Positions 24,390 through 35,400 are shown, counted from the first letter of the stretch. The stretch: 64,000 bases of DNA from Mycobacterium sp. 852002-40037_SCH5390672 (GCF_001665875.1 NZ_LZTA01000059.1:1-64000); one strand, 5' to 3'. Translations and numbers: made by a program. Notes: a model not told the origin generated them from the sequence alone.

Positions 24390-25132
24390 CGCGCAGACCG
24401 GTGCGGTTGCGGTTGCGGCGACGGCTACTGATCTACTCGGCCCCGCTGACCGTCGTCGCGCTGTTGGTCATCGTCAAACTGGTTTCCGTTGTAGTGGCGG
24501 GAAACTCGGCCGTGTCCTCCTTCACCCGCGGCGACGGAAACGCGGTGCGCACCGATGCGGCGGTCCTCGGCGTGGTCAACGTCGTGGAACCGGCGAATGC
24601 GCCGTTCGCCGCGGGCGCGGCCGCCGTGCTGGACGGCCGGCTTGAGGATGCCGACGCTCAGTTCTCGGCCGCGCTTGCCCGAACCGATGCCGCACGCTCC
24701 TGCCCAGTACGCGTCAACCTCGAACTGGTCCGCGAAACCCAGGGCGACCGGGCCGCCGCGGCAGGCGACCGGGCACGCGCCGACGAACGCTATGTGAGCG
24801 CGCTGTCGGTCGTCGACGCCGCGCCCCACGCCTGTTTCTTCGGCAACAGCGACCCCGACCCGCAACGGCGCGCCATCCGCGACGACGCGGCGAACCGGTT
24901 GGCAGCCAAGAGGGCTGGACTCAATGTGCCGCCGCCCGCGGTACCACCGCCGCCACCGCCACCGCCCCCGGCGGCGCCACCTCCACCGCCGCCGCCGCTG
25001 GTCACTGTCACACCTGACGGCCGGGAGATCCCGCCACGCCGGCTCGACCCGGCCGGCGGCGACCCGCTCGACAAGTTGCAGCAGGTACTGCAGGACGCGG
25101 CGGGCGCCGCGCCGCCGGGGGAGTCACCGTAG
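24386..25132 (+). CDS. Membrane-anchored TPR-like, proline-rich protein (MxaK-like position)
   Basis: A protein of 248 residues. It has a basic N-terminus and one membrane helix (APLTVVALLVIVKLVSVVVAG). An Ala-rich helical stretch with a TPR-like look follows (AAAVLDGRLEDADAQFSAAL, then CPVRVNLELVRETQGDRAAA). The polyproline tract at about 180-205 and a short C-terminal helix (DPLDKLQQVLQDAAG) end it. It is the last gene of the MoxR cluster, overlapping the previous stop by 4 bases. By position it resembles mxaK or the TPR member of BatABCDE-type operons. The proline tract suggests a spacer or partner-binding region in the cell envelope. Confidence 0.6.
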   Translation: MTRRPVRLRLRRRLLIYSAPLTVVALLVIVKLVSVVVAGNSAVSSFTRGDGNAVRTDAAVLGVVNVVEPANAPFAAGAAAVLDGRLEDADAQFSAALARTDAARSCPVRVNLELVRETQGDRAAAAGDRARADERYVSALSVVDAAPHACFFGNSDPDPQRRAIRDDAANRLAAKRAGLNVPPPAVPPPPPPPPPAAPPPPPPPLVTVTPDGREIPPRRLDPAGGDPLDKLQQVLQDAAGAAPPGESP

Positions 25133-25152
25133 GGCTCTGTCAGGCTCTTGAC

Positions 25153-25539
25153 ATGAACGAACCGTGTCCCTGTGGCAGCGACAAAGGCTTTCGCACCTGT
25201 TGCGGGCCTTTACACGATGGCGAGCTGCAGGCCCGCACGGCCGCGGAGTTGATGCGTTCGAGGTATTCGGCATTCGCCTATGGTGACGTCGACTATCTGT
25301 TCCGCACATGGCATCCGCGCACCAGACCGGCCGACGTGACCGTCGATCCCGGCATCATCTGGACCGGCCTCGACGTGAGCGACATCGTCGCGGGTGGTCC
25401 AGACGACGATTTGGGGGAAGTGGAATTCACTGCCCGGTTCGAGTCCGCGGGCCGCCCCGGCAGTCTGCATGAGCGCAGCCGCTTCCAACGCCGCGCCGGC
25501 CGATGGTTTTACCTCGACGCGGTCGCGCAAGATTCGTAG
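25153..25539 (+). CDS. YchJ-like SEC-C motif protein (UPF0225)
   Basis: A cytosolic protein of 128 residues. The N-terminal SEC-C zinc motif is CPCGSDKGFRTCCGP (Cys-x-Cys...Cys-Cys). An NTF2-like domain follows (AAELMRSRYSAFAYGDVDYL...TWHP; FEFTARF-type strands; RWFYLDA end), as in E. coli YchJ. The ATG at 25153 is 20 bases after the MoxR cluster, so it may be read through from it, but no functional link is known. Zinc binding is expected; the biochemical role of the family is not established. Confidence 0.88.
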   Translation: MNEPCPCGSDKGFRTCCGPLHDGELQARTAAELMRSRYSAFAYGDVDYLFRTWHPRTRPADVTVDPGIIWTGLDVSDIVAGGPDDDLGEVEFTARFESAGRPGSLHERSRFQRRAGRWFYLDAVAQDS

Positions 25540-25564
25540 CCGACGCGTTCAACGCAGACGTCAA

Positions 25565-25603
25565 GCGGGCGGCCGGAGAGACATTCCGCGTGACTCCGCC
25601 CGC
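25565..25603. terminator. Possible terminator hairpin
   Basis: GCGGGCGG (25565-25572) and CCGCCCGC (25596-25603) form an 8-base perfect stem with a 23-base loop, between the SEC-C gene and the tRNA-Cys on the other strand. The long loop makes this a weak prediction. Confidence 0.4.
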
Positions 25604-25653
25604 CCTGCCCTGACTTCCGCCGCTGCTTCGCCCGTCTAGAGGCCTGGCCTTCT

Positions 25654-25727
25654 TGGAGCGAGTGACGGGATTTGAACCCGTGTGTACGGCTTTGCAGGCC
25701 GCTGCCTAGCCACTCAGCCACACCCGC
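25654..25727 (-). tRNA. tRNA-Cys (GCA)
   Basis: A 74-base cloverleaf on the minus strand with encoded CCA. The acceptor GCGGGTG pairs with CACTCGC. The anticodon loop CTGCAAA holds GCA (complement of 25693-25695), closed by GCGGC/GCCGT. The T arm is ACGGG-TTCAAAT-CCCGT. The discriminator is T (U), the identity element of tRNA-Cys. Confidence 0.97.
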
Positions 25728-25830
25728 ACAAGTCGCTACCCTGCCAGCGCACGCAGCTATAGCCCAGAGTTTTCCTCGGCCCGATCATTTCGTTGACCGG
25801 CAGTGCGGCAACAACCCGGCGCCGAGCCGA

Positions 25831-27237
25831 TCAGAGGCCGATGTAGACCGCCTTGGTGTTGAAGTAAGCCTCGATGCCCTTGCGGCCGCGCTCGCCGCCC
25901 CAACCCGATTGCTTGTGGCCGCTGATCGGCATCGAGGGGTCCGCCGCGAGCGAGGAGTTCACCCAAATCTGGCCCGCGCGAAGCTCATTCACAACGCGAT
26001 GGGCGCGGCTGAGGTTTTCGGTCCAAATCGACCCGGCCAGCCCGTAGTGAGTGTCGTTCGCGGCGGCGATCACCTCGTCCTCGTCGTCGAACGGGATCAC
26101 ACAGCCCACCGGCCCGAAGATCTCCTCTTTGATGAGCCGCATGTCCGGTGTGGTGTTGGTGACGATCGTTGCCTCGTAGAAGTAACCCTTGCGGTCCATC
26201 GGCTTACCGCCGGTGACCACCTGCGCGCCGGCGGCCACACCGTCGTTGACGATGCCTTCCACGCGTTTGCGCTGCTTGTCGCTGATCAGCGGCCCCAGCA
26301 CCGAATCGGGATCATCGCTGCCCCCCATCGGCAGCATCTGGGCGAACCCCGCGAGGCCTTCGACCACCTTGTCGTAGATGCCGCGCTGGACGTAGATGCG
26401 CGAAGTGCAGGAGCAGTTCTGCCCCGACCCGGCGAGCAGGCCCATGCCCGCGCCCATGATGGCCTTGTCGAGGTTGGCGTCGTCGAACATGATCAGCGGC
26501 GACTTGCCGCCGAGTTCGAGCGTCAGTCGCTTGAGGTTTCCCGCGGCCGCCTTCACGATCAGCCGCCCGACCTCCGTCGACCCGGTGAACGAGATCTTGT
26601 CGACGTCCGGGTGTGCGGTGAGCGCGGCGCCCGTCGTCTCGCCGTAGCCGGTGATGACGTTCAGGACGCCGTCGGGCAGACCCGCTTCACGGAAGATCTC
26701 CTCCAGCTTCAGCGCGGTCAGCGGCGTCTCTTCGGCGGGCTTGAGAACCGCGCTGCAACCCGCCGCGAGCGCGGGCGCGACCTTGAGCATCGCGACGAAA
26801 AACGGCCCGTTCCAAGGGATGATGAGGCCGACGACGCCGACCGGCTCGAGCTGGGTGAAGGTGTGGTAGGTCTCCCACGTACCGAGCAGACCGTCGGACA
26901 CCAGATTGGCCGACTCCCCGTGGATTTTGCCGACCCAGCCGGCGTAGTACTTCAGCATGTCCACCGACACCGGGATGATGTGACGCGCGGCCGTCGTGTT
27001 CATGCCGTTGTCCTGGGCTTCGAGCGCGGCGAGCTCGTCGGTGCGTTCTTCGATGATGCGCGCGGCGCGGAAGAGGACGTTCGCGCGGTGCGACGCGGGC
27101 GCCTTGCGCCACACACCGGACTCGAAGGTCTCGCGTGCCCGGGCCACCGCCGCGTCGACGGCCGCCTGGTCGGAATCGGGGACTTCCGCGATCTGCTCCT
27201 CGTTGGACGGGTTGAAGACCGCAATGGTGTTACTCAA
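25831..27237 (-). CDS. NAD(P)-dependent aldehyde dehydrogenase
   Basis: An ALDH-superfamily enzyme of 468 residues oxidising an aldehyde to the acid. It has PWNGPFFVAMLKVAPALAAG and KPAEETPLTALKL in the cofactor-binding part and the FTGSTEVGRLI loop. The general-base Glu is in TLELGGKSPL, and the nucleophile Cys is in GSGQNCSCTSRIYV (NC, with a second Cys nearby). EEIFGPVGCVIPF sits near the C-terminus. The start is TTG at 27237 with GAGGAAC before it; the nearby ATG is out of frame and soon stops. It is divergent from the TPM-domain gene. The substrate cannot be deduced; relatives act on benzaldehyde or betaine-aldehyde-type compounds. Confidence 0.92.
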   Translation of the reverse strand: MSNTIAVFNPSNEEQIAEVPDSDQAAVDAAVARARETFESGVWRKAPASHRANVLFRAARIIEERTDELAALEAQDNGMNTTAARHIIPVSVDMLKYYAGWVGKIHGESANLVSDGLLGTWETYHTFTQLEPVGVVGLIIPWNGPFFVAMLKVAPALAAGCSAVLKPAEETPLTALKLEEIFREAGLPDGVLNVITGYGETTGAALTAHPDVDKISFTGSTEVGRLIVKAAAGNLKRLTLELGGKSPLIMFDDANLDKAIMGAGMGLLAGSGQNCSCTSRIYVQRGIYDKVVEGLAGFAQMLPMGGSDDPDSVLGPLISDKQRKRVEGIVNDGVAAGAQVVTGGKPMDRKGYFYEATIVTNTTPDMRLIKEEIFGPVGCVIPFDDEDEVIAAANDTHYGLAGSIWTENLSRAHRVVNELRAGQIWVNSSLAADPSMPISGHKQSGWGGERGRKGIEAYFNTKAVYIGL

Positions 27238-27456
27238 TGTTCCTCATGGCCCTTCGCTCGCGGGAAATGCTGTCGTCGCGCGACAGAGGTTACGCGCTTA
27301 ACCAAATGGTGTCCAGTACGCGTGCGGGTCATGCCCGGGTGTAAAACACAAGTCGATTCTGCTGGTCACCGGGGTGCTGGAGAGGGAGTCATGAATTGTT
27401 GGTCGCGGTGTGATACCCCTGCCCGAAACCACGAGATGACGGCTAGATTTACCCGT

Positions 27457-28374
27457 ATGCGGGTTGTTCGTCTGTTCGGTGTGGTCCTGACGATCCTCAC
27501 GGCGGGACTGCTGTGGGCAACCCCGGCCGGCGCCCAGCCGCCGGCCAAGCTCACCGACCACATCACTGACAGCACCGGGGTGCTGACGGCTTCGGACCGG
27601 GCAGCGGTCGGCTCGGCGCTCGACCGGCTTTACCGCGACCGGCACATCCAACTGTGGGTGGTCTACGTCGACAACTTCTCCAGGTTCAAACCCGACAACT
27701 GGGCCGACCGGACCCGCAGCGCCAGCGGGATGGGCGACCACGACGTGTTGCTGGCCGTGGCCACCAACATCAAGTTGTACGCCTTCAGTGTGCCGCCGCA
27801 GGTGCAGGGTATGACGTCGGCCGAATTGAACAGCTTGCGCAGCAACCAGATTGAGCCCGTGCTGGGCGCTAAAGACTGGGGCGGTGTGGCGGTCGCGGCG
27901 GCTGACGGGTTGGACAAATCGGCGAGTCCGCCAAAGCCGGCCAGCTCGTCAAAATCGGGCTGGCTGCCGATCGCGATTGGCGTCGTTGTCGTCGTGGTCG
28001 TCATCGCGCTGCTCTTCCTGCTGTTTCGCGCACGCCGCCGCCGGCACGCCAGCACTGGCGGTGGGCAGGTGGCCATTGAGGGCGATCATTCGTTGCCGCA
28101 GGCGTTGTCCACCGCGGAGGGCAGATTGCGCCAAATCTCCGACTACATCGCGAGGCATCGCGCCAACATCGGTTCCGAAGCGCAGGCCCGGCTCGACGAC
28201 GCGAAACGACATTTGGCAGCGGCGCACGGCAAAGGAACGAGCAATGACGCCGAAGCAATCGCTTACGCCAACAGGGCTTCGACCCTGGCGGCTCAGGCGC
28301 AAACGCTGGCCAACGCCGACGTCCTGGCAGCGCACCGCACGCCACGACGACGAGGCGGCGCAGCGACGCGGTGA
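27457..28374 (+). CDS. Membrane-bound TPM-domain protein
   Basis: A protein of 305 residues. The signal peptide (MRVVRLFGVVLTILTAGLLW, cleavage after AGA) precedes a TPM (TLP18.3/Psb32/MOLO-1) domain at about 30-150, with VYVDNFSRFKPDNWADRT and DVLLAVATNIKLYAF. A membrane helix at about 170-190 (IAIGVVVVVVVIALLFLLF) is followed by an Arg-rich stop-transfer and a cytoplasmic helical tail. TPM domains sit outside the membrane and are linked to envelope maintenance or phosphatase-like activity. M. tuberculosis Rv2345 is a longer relative. The ATG at 27457 places the signal peptide at the very N-terminus; ATG at 27436 would add seven residues. Confidence 0.82.
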   Translation: MRVVRLFGVVLTILTAGLLWATPAGAQPPAKLTDHITDSTGVLTASDRAAVGSALDRLYRDRHIQLWVVYVDNFSRFKPDNWADRTRSASGMGDHDVLLAVATNIKLYAFSVPPQVQGMTSAELNSLRSNQIEPVLGAKDWGGVAVAAADGLDKSASPPKPASSSKSGWLPIAIGVVVVVVVIALLFLLFRARRRRHASTGGGQVAIEGDHSLPQALSTAEGRLRQISDYIARHRANIGSEAQARLDDAKRHLAAAHGKGTSNDAEAIAYANRASTLAAQAQTLANADVLAAHRTPRRRGGAATR

Positions 28375-28445
28375 TCGGTGGGGTCGACATCGGCGACCGC
28401 TGAGCCGCAGGCGTTTTGGTGTGTGGAGCATCACGCGCGCGTCCG

Positions 28446-28700
28446 TTAGCGGTAGGAAGCGCGCAGCAGCGCCGGCGCCCGTTCGACGGTCTCCTCCAAA
28501 TTCCGCGTCGCGTCGACCCGCAGCACCGACGGCAACTCATCGGGAGGCGTGAACGCGGCTCGCAGCTCGGGCCACAGCTCGATCCGCGCATCCGAGACGA
28601 CACCTTGTTCCGTGGCGCGCCGCTCGAGTCGCGCGACCAGGGTGGCGTCGTCCGCGTCGCACAGGATGACGCGGAGATCGGCGCCCAGCCGAAGGCGTGT
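28446..28700 (-). pseudogene. C-terminal fragment of P-loop kinase-like gene
   Basis: About 83 codons read RLRLGADLRVILCDADDATL, then VSDARIELWPELRAAFTPPD and LPSVLRVDATRNLEETVERA before the stop at 28446-28448. This is the C-terminal half of the AAA kinase domain found in bifunctional phosphotransferase/ATP-binding proteins (Rv2004c type): the 'SDAR...ELPxxxxLRVDxTRxLEE' layout is characteristic. Walker A and the phosphotransferase domain are missing, and no proper start or ribosome binding site is present. It looks like a truncated remnant left beside the S51-like gene. Confidence 0.6.
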
Positions 28701-28774
28701 GTCATGGTCCCTCGCCGAACGATTGCAGGCGGTTTTGGGGGTCGTCAAGGGTCTTCAGGCCCCGGCCAAAGCCC

Positions 28775-29476
28775 TCAGCTGCCCACTTCGGTGTGCAGCC
28801 GCGACTGCACGACGCGCGTGCCCTCGAAAGTGAATTTGTGCGCGGGATGTCGCAGGGACTCGATGGTGCCATCCGTATGGATGATGACCCCGCCGCCGGC
28901 GGGGATCCCGAGCCCGGTAGCCGACCCCTTGAGCGTGTGAATCGCCCGCGATAGCCGCGCCCACCCGGCCCGCTCGTCGTGTGCGTCGATGACCACGGGG
29001 GCTAGGTTGAAGACGTCGAGCAGCTCGGTTGTTTCGGACTCCGGCGTCTCGACGATCCCATAGCGTCCGAGTTGGACCGCGCCGGCCGAAATGCCCACGA
29101 GGAGAGCCCCTTTGGTATGCCGGTCCAGAATCACGTCCTTCATGCCGGTTTTCTCGAACGTGTTCCAGCCCAGACGCACATCGCCGCCCGCGAGGACGAT
29201 CAATTGGGCACGTTCCAGGAAGGCGCGAGCGTCGGGGCCGAACGACGAATCGACCATGCGGCGGTCGGTGATTCCCAGGGAATCCATTGCCGCTTCGAAG
29301 ATTTCGTAGAACTCCGGGCCATCCCCGTTGGAGGCGCCGATATAGGCTGCGCTCAGTCGCCTGTCCCGGTCTAATCCATCGAGGGCTGCCTCGAGAAGCA
29401 GCCGATCGTCACGCTTCCAGAACAGCAGCTGACTGTCCGCCAGCAGATAGAGCGGTTGGCGTCGTGGCGCTGTCAC
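28775..29476 (-). CDS. Type 1 glutamine-amidotransferase-like / S51 peptidase-like protein
   Basis: A cytosolic protein of 233 residues in the dipeptidase E/cyanophycinase (S51) fold. The nucleophile elbow is GISAGAVQLG (Ser130). GGDVRLGWNTFEKTGMKDVI gives the oxyanion/acid region, and a His/Asp pair is likely in IDAHDERAGW. The GTG at 29476 overlaps the stop of the giant regulator gene by 4 bases (GTGA), so the two are translationally coupled. This suggests the hydrolase is produced with, and perhaps regulated by, that regulator. Substrates could be aspartyl dipeptides or cyanophycin-like polymers; none is proven. Confidence 0.8.
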   Translation of the reverse strand: MTAPRRQPLYLLADSQLLFWKRDDRLLLEAALDGLDRDRRLSAAYIGASNGDGPEFYEIFEAAMDSLGITDRRMVDSSFGPDARAFLERAQLIVLAGGDVRLGWNTFEKTGMKDVILDRHTKGALLVGISAGAVQLGRYGIVETPESETTELLDVFNLAPVVIDAHDERAGWARLSRAIHTLKGSATGLGIPAGGGVIIHTDGTIESLRHPAHKFTFEGTRVVQSRLHTEVGS

Positions 29477-32400
29477 TTTGGCTGGTCTTCGACGATGAGT
29501 TCGTCGAACTTCGCGAGTGCTGCATCGAGATCTGTCTCATCGAAAAGCTCGCAGCGGTTGATGCGGTCGCCATCGATAGCCAGGACCTGGATCATTCGCC
29601 ACTCGGCGTCGAGTCCTTCTGGTGAGGTCCCTTGCGCCGCATAGGTGGCGACCGCTCCGAAACTGATTAACCGATGCACCGCCTCGATGTGGATCCTAAA
29701 GTCCGGAGTGAAGTCCCAGAGGGCGCGCATGGCTGTTTGCGGATCGCTCGCATCGATTGCAGCGAGCTGCCGGTGGTCCATGGTGATCCAGTCCGCTGCG
29801 AAGAGTTCATGGTGGTCAAACGCGGCGCATTCCCGTGCGATAACCGACCAAGTATGTGCGCATTCCTCGGATTCTCCTGCGAGATAACGCTTGTCGAGCT
29901 CCACAAAGGCAGCGTCGACGTCATCGACGTCGAAAAAGACGTGGGCCGCAATCCGCCCGTCGGGGTCGGTCTCGGCGATTCCCAGCATCTCGACGACGAA
30001 TTCCCCCTGCCGCAAGTCGGGGTTAAAGGAGCGGATACGGATCAGAGCGAGGCGCTCCCCGCGAGTTGCGATGACTGTCAAAGTTACGTGCGCGAGGCCC
30101 TCGGCCAGGGCTTGCATGTTTGCTATCACGATATCGCGACCGTCCCAGAAGCCGACATTCACCACTCGACGACGATCGTCGACGAAACTGTTGTCGGCGA
30201 GGATCTCGGCTACCGCCGCCCAATCACGGGTTCCCGAACGTGCAAAGAGTTGGTCTTCCGCCCTGCTTGCTGCATTATCCAGTCGCCGTGCCGGGCGGTG
30301 CAGCTCGTCGAACCTTAAGACCGCGGCGTCGACGTCTGTCTCGTCGAAGACCTCGCAACGGGTGAGTCGATCGCCGTCGACCATGTGAAGCATCACCATG
30401 CGCCATTCGACGTCTAGGCCATCGGGCGAGGACCCGTGTGCACAGTTGGTGATCACCGCCCCGAAACTGTTGAGTTGATGGACGGTTTCGATATGGACCT
30501 GGAAGTCCGGCGTGAGATCGAAGAGGGTGTGAATGGCTGAGGTCATGTCGCCGGCAGTGAATGGTGTGCCTCGCCGGTGGTCGATGGTCACCCAGTCCGC
30601 TGGGGGAAGTTCATGCCGGTTGAACATCACGTGGACGCCGGCTATCACAGACCACGTATCTGCATGTGCAGCTGCTTCGCCTGCGACGAATCGGGCGTCA
30701 AGTTCTTTGAACGCCGCGTCACTGTCGTCCAGGTCGAACACGACGCGCGCCACGGCCCGGCCGCCGGCGTCGAGTTCTAAGATGTCAAGACCGACCACGT
30801 AAAATCCATCGGATCCTTGGTCGGAGCCAGAGGCTTGGACACGGCTGAGGACGAGGCGCGCCCCCCGAGTCGCGATCACGTCCGCCACCAGGTCAATGTC
30901 GAGCTCCGCCAGCGCCGAAATCGCGGCGATCACAGCATCTTTACCATGCCGGAGGCCGGAATTCACTACTCGGCGACGGTCTTCGGTGCAAACGTTGTCG
31001 GCGAACATCTCGGTTATCGCTTGCAAGTCGCGACCTGCGTAGCACGACCTGAATCGCTCGTACAGTCGGCTTGCCGCATTTTCCGGTCGTCGTGCCGCCT
31101 GATTCGTTTCAAATTGGTTGAGGGCGCCCGTCAGGTCTGACTCGTCGAAAAGCTCTGTGCGGGTGATTCGGTCGCCGTCGAACATCACAACGTCGACTAC
31201 CTGCCATTCGGCGTCGAAGCCCTCTGGTGAGGTCTCGATTGCCACGTGGGTTACCACCGCGCCGCTGCTGCTCAGCCGGTGCACAGCCGCAATGTAGATG
31301 CGCCCCTGGGGCGAGGGTTCCCAAGCAGCAAGGAGATACGCTCCCAAATCTCCCGCGCCGATCGGTGCGAGTCGTCGGTTGTCGATGTTCACCCAATCAG
31401 GTGTCGTCACAGGGATTTCCCGCCGGTTCAACGCCGCGAAGGCCTCTGTCAAAATCGACCAGGCGCGGGCGTGAGGGGCAGCCTCGTCGGCGAGATACCG
31501 CGCATCGAGTTCGGCAACGGCGTCGTCGAAGTCGTCGACGTCAAACACGACGCGCGCCGCGATTCTCTCGTCGGCATCGATCTCAACGACCTCAAGGGTC
31601 TCGGTGTGGAAGGCCTCGGGTCGCTGGTCGCGGCCAAATGTTCGGAACCGACTGAGGACGACGTGCTGTCCGCGGGTTGCGATGACGTCGGAAACCGCGG
31701 TCGTCACGCCGATTGCAACAAGCGCTCGGATCTCGGCGATCACGGCTTCCCGGCCTTGCCGCACTCCCATACCGACCACCCGCCGGCGATCATCGTGGGA
31801 GATGCCGTCGGCCAGTCCATGAGCCAGACCCTCCCAGTCGCGGGCAGCGAACAGACCCTGGAACCGCTTGTTCGCACGGCTTGCCGCATTCTCAAGTTGC
31901 GGCACTGGCCGGGTCAGCTGTTCGAACCGCGCGATCGCGGCGTCAATATCGTTCTCGTCGAACATTTCTAATCGATCGATCAGATCACCCGTGACCGTTT
32001 GTACGTTGATCACACGCCATTCGGCGAGGGAAACGTCGTGCGAAGTCTCATGCGCCATGTGGGTGACGACCGCTCCGTGGTCGTTCAAACGATGCACCGA
32101 CTCGATGAAAACGCTCAGATCAGACGGACGATTCCACGCGGCGCTGAGCCACTCGGGCATTTCACCGGGCGCAATCGATATCCCTCGCCGGCGATCGATG
32201 TTCACCCAATCCGGCGTGGTCGGGAGCGCTTCTCGCCGATTGAGCGATGCGCAGCTTCGCGTAATCGCCGACCACGTGCGTGCGTAGCCTGTCGCTTCGC
32301 CGGCGAGGTACCGCGCGTCGAGCTCCTCGAACGCAGCGTCGATGTCGTCGGGGTCGAACATGATGAGTGCCTTGAGCCGTTCGTCGGCGTCGATCTCGAC

Positions 32401-35400
32401 AGCGTGGAGGGCATGGACGTAGAACGTCTCGGGTTTCTCGTCGCCCTGCGAGAACCGCGCATGGATGAGGGCGCAGTGCTCTCCACGGGTGGCAATGGCG
32501 TCAGACGTTGCGTGCGTGATTCCGAGGTCGGCGGCCGACCGCACATCTTCGATCGAGGCGTCTCGGCCCCGCTGCACACCGGCGTTCACCACTCGGCGGC
32601 GATCTTCGTTGTGAACGTCATCAATGAGTGTGTCCGCCAAAGCGTCCCAGTCGCGCGCCGCAAAGCACGCTTGCATGCGTTCGTACGATCGGCTAGCTGC
32701 GTTCTCAAGCCGCCGCGTCTTCGGCTCGAGCCCATCAAACCTCGCGATCGCGGCATCCAGGTCTGCCTCGTCAAAGACGTCGGTCCGAGTGACCATGTCG
32801 TCTTCGACCGCGAAAACCGCGATCCCGCGCCACTCCGCCTCCAGACCCTCTTGCGAGGTCTCATAAGCCGCATATGTGATGACCGTTCCGACGTCGCTCA
32901 GCCGATGCGCTTGCTCGGCATAGATGTTGATGTCTTGCTCGAAGTTCCACCCGGCGTCGATGTATGCCGTCACGTCGCCCGGCCCGAACGCTGTCTCCCG
33001 TCGGTGGTCGACGTTGACGCAGCCGGGCTTGGTCAATGGTGGCTCGTGTCGGTTGAGCGCTGCGTAACTTCCCGCGACGGCTGACCACGTGCGCGCATGC
33101 GGCGCGGCTTCGCCGGCGAGGTATCGGCGATCGAGTTCGGCTACGGTGGCGTCGAAGTCGTCGAGGTCGAATACGACGATCGACGTGATCTCCTCGTCGG
33201 CGTTGATTTCGACGATATTGAAGGCATCGTTTTGAATCGTCTCGGGATCACGACCGGACGCGCGTACCCGAGTGAGGGCGAGCCGCTCGCCCCGGATCGC
33301 CACGACGTCCACCATCCATATCGTGAATCCGAGGTCGGCAGCCACCTGCAGATCCTCGATCACGGTTTCTCGACTACCTCGGTCTCCTGCATTTACCACC
33401 CGCCGGTGGTCGGCGCCGGAAAGGCTGACGGAAACAATCGCTGCTACGGCGTTCCAATCGCGGGCGGCGAAGTACGACCAGAAGCGTTCGTATGCGCGCG
33501 TTGCGGCGTTTGTGAGCTGTCGCACCTGTGGCGTCTCTTCGAAACGTGCATGCGCTGCATCGAGTTCGGCGATCGCCGCGTCGATGTCTTCAACATCGAA
33601 CCAGATCTGCAGCGCGACTCGACCCTCTTGGTCGATGGCGTACAGCTGAAGAAATTCGTCCGGCGGCGCTCCGGGCGTCGCGTCGCCAGTGGCCACCATC
33701 AATCGAGAGAGAGCCAGCCGCTCGCCTCGAGCGGCTATCGTGACATGGTCGATCCGCATGGCGTCCGTCTCGAGATCGTGCCTCACCGCATGTCGCACCC
33801 AGTCCGATGCGAGCGTGTTGCCGACGATCTTTCGGCGACTCTCGATCGAAGCCTCGGGTGCGAACAGCAGCTCGAGCTCGTCCCAGTCCTCGCGATGAAT
33901 AGCAGCCAGCACGCGTTCGCCCACGCGCGCGCACGCGTTGTCAAGCTCGACGGTCGGTTTTTCGGCTAGACCCGGCGCGCTCGGCTTGACCTGCGCGCCG
34001 AGAATGTCGCGCGCCATGTCGGCAAGGGCCGCAGCGCCTTTCCGCTCGTAGAGGCCGATCGCTTGCTCGGCAGCGACTCGTGCCCTCGCGATGTCGCCTG
34101 CGGCCCTCAGAACCGTTGCCAGCGTCAGGCAAGCGTCACCGTGATCGACCAGGGCGTCAGTGCGCTCGGCCAACTTCACTGCAGCCTCGGCAACCTGCCG
34201 AGCCGCATCGTAGTCATTGCCGCGTGCCAGCAAGTGTGCCCTAAGCGTGCGCCACGCTATCGACGCCTTCAGCGCGTGGCCGGCGAGACGCTCACTCTCC
34301 GTGCATAATTCGCCCGCCTCAGACTCCCGGCCGAGCGCCAGACATGCACGGCCCAGCAGCGCGGCGGTCTCGGCCGTGTCAGCGTCCAGGCCCAGGCGCC
34401 GAAAACCGCTGTATGCCTTGCGCAGATGCGGCTCCGCGGCGGCAGCATCGCCGACTATGAGTTCGACGATGCCGGCGAACTGCTCAACTTCCAGCCGCGC
34501 GTGACGCAGGCCGAGCTCGGTGACCGTGCGTCGGGCCGAGTCGATCATCCGCCGGGCCGCCGCCGCACGGCCGCGAAACGCCTCCAACACGGCTTGGCAT
34601 CGCGTCGAGGTCGCCTCGACGGCCGGGGAGTCGGTCGTGATCCGAAGCAACCGCACGACGTCAAGACACCGTCCGCCCGCACGCGGAACCGGATTGGGGC
34701 CCCACAGCGCCGCGAGCGGAGCACCCGCCAGCACCGCGTTCACCCGGCGGTGTTCGCGCGCGCGCCGCGCCGCGGTCAGGGCGTCGTCCAGGGCGACCTC
34801 GCAGTCACCGATTCGCCCAAGACGAGCGAGGCACCCGGCGCGAACGGTGTGCGCCTTGGCTTCTCCCGCAGCGTCGTCCAGTTCGGCGAGTTTGGCGGCG
34901 GCCGCACCTAAGGCGGCTTCGACCTCGTCCAACCGCTCGGGGTGAACCAACATCGACAGCTGACCATCGAAGCATGTCGCCCAGGCCGCCAGTCGGGCCG
35001 AATCCACTGTCGCTGCTTGTAATAGAGAGACCGCACCAGCTGCGGTGGCCACGTCGCCCGCGGCCAACAAAGCCTCGCAACGCGCGACCAATAGCTCAAC
35101 GGTCTGGTCGTCACGGTCGGGGAGCTCGTCGTCGATCTCCTCCAGCGCATGCAGGGCGCGGTGGTAGAGGTCGGCGGCGCCTTCGTAGGCGAGTCGTGCC
35201 ATCGCCTGGTCAGCGGCGCGCCGGCAGTAGGCGACCGCCTTGGCTGCGTTTCCCGCCCAAGCACATTCGAAATAGTGATAAGCCAGTTCGGCCAGCAGCT
35301 CATCGTCGGCGCCGGGCAACATCTCGAGGGTTGTGGCGATGCGCTGGTGCAATCGCATGCGCCGCACGGACGCCAGCTCGGCAAGTAGGGACTGTCGAAC

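Noticed and set aside
25672..27456. A plus-strand open frame that would extend the TPM protein upstream by nearly 600 codons across the aldehyde dehydrogenase gene.
   Set aside because: The upstream part is antisense to a clear ALDH with all catalytic motifs and runs through tRNA-Cys. The signal peptide at 27457 marks the true start.
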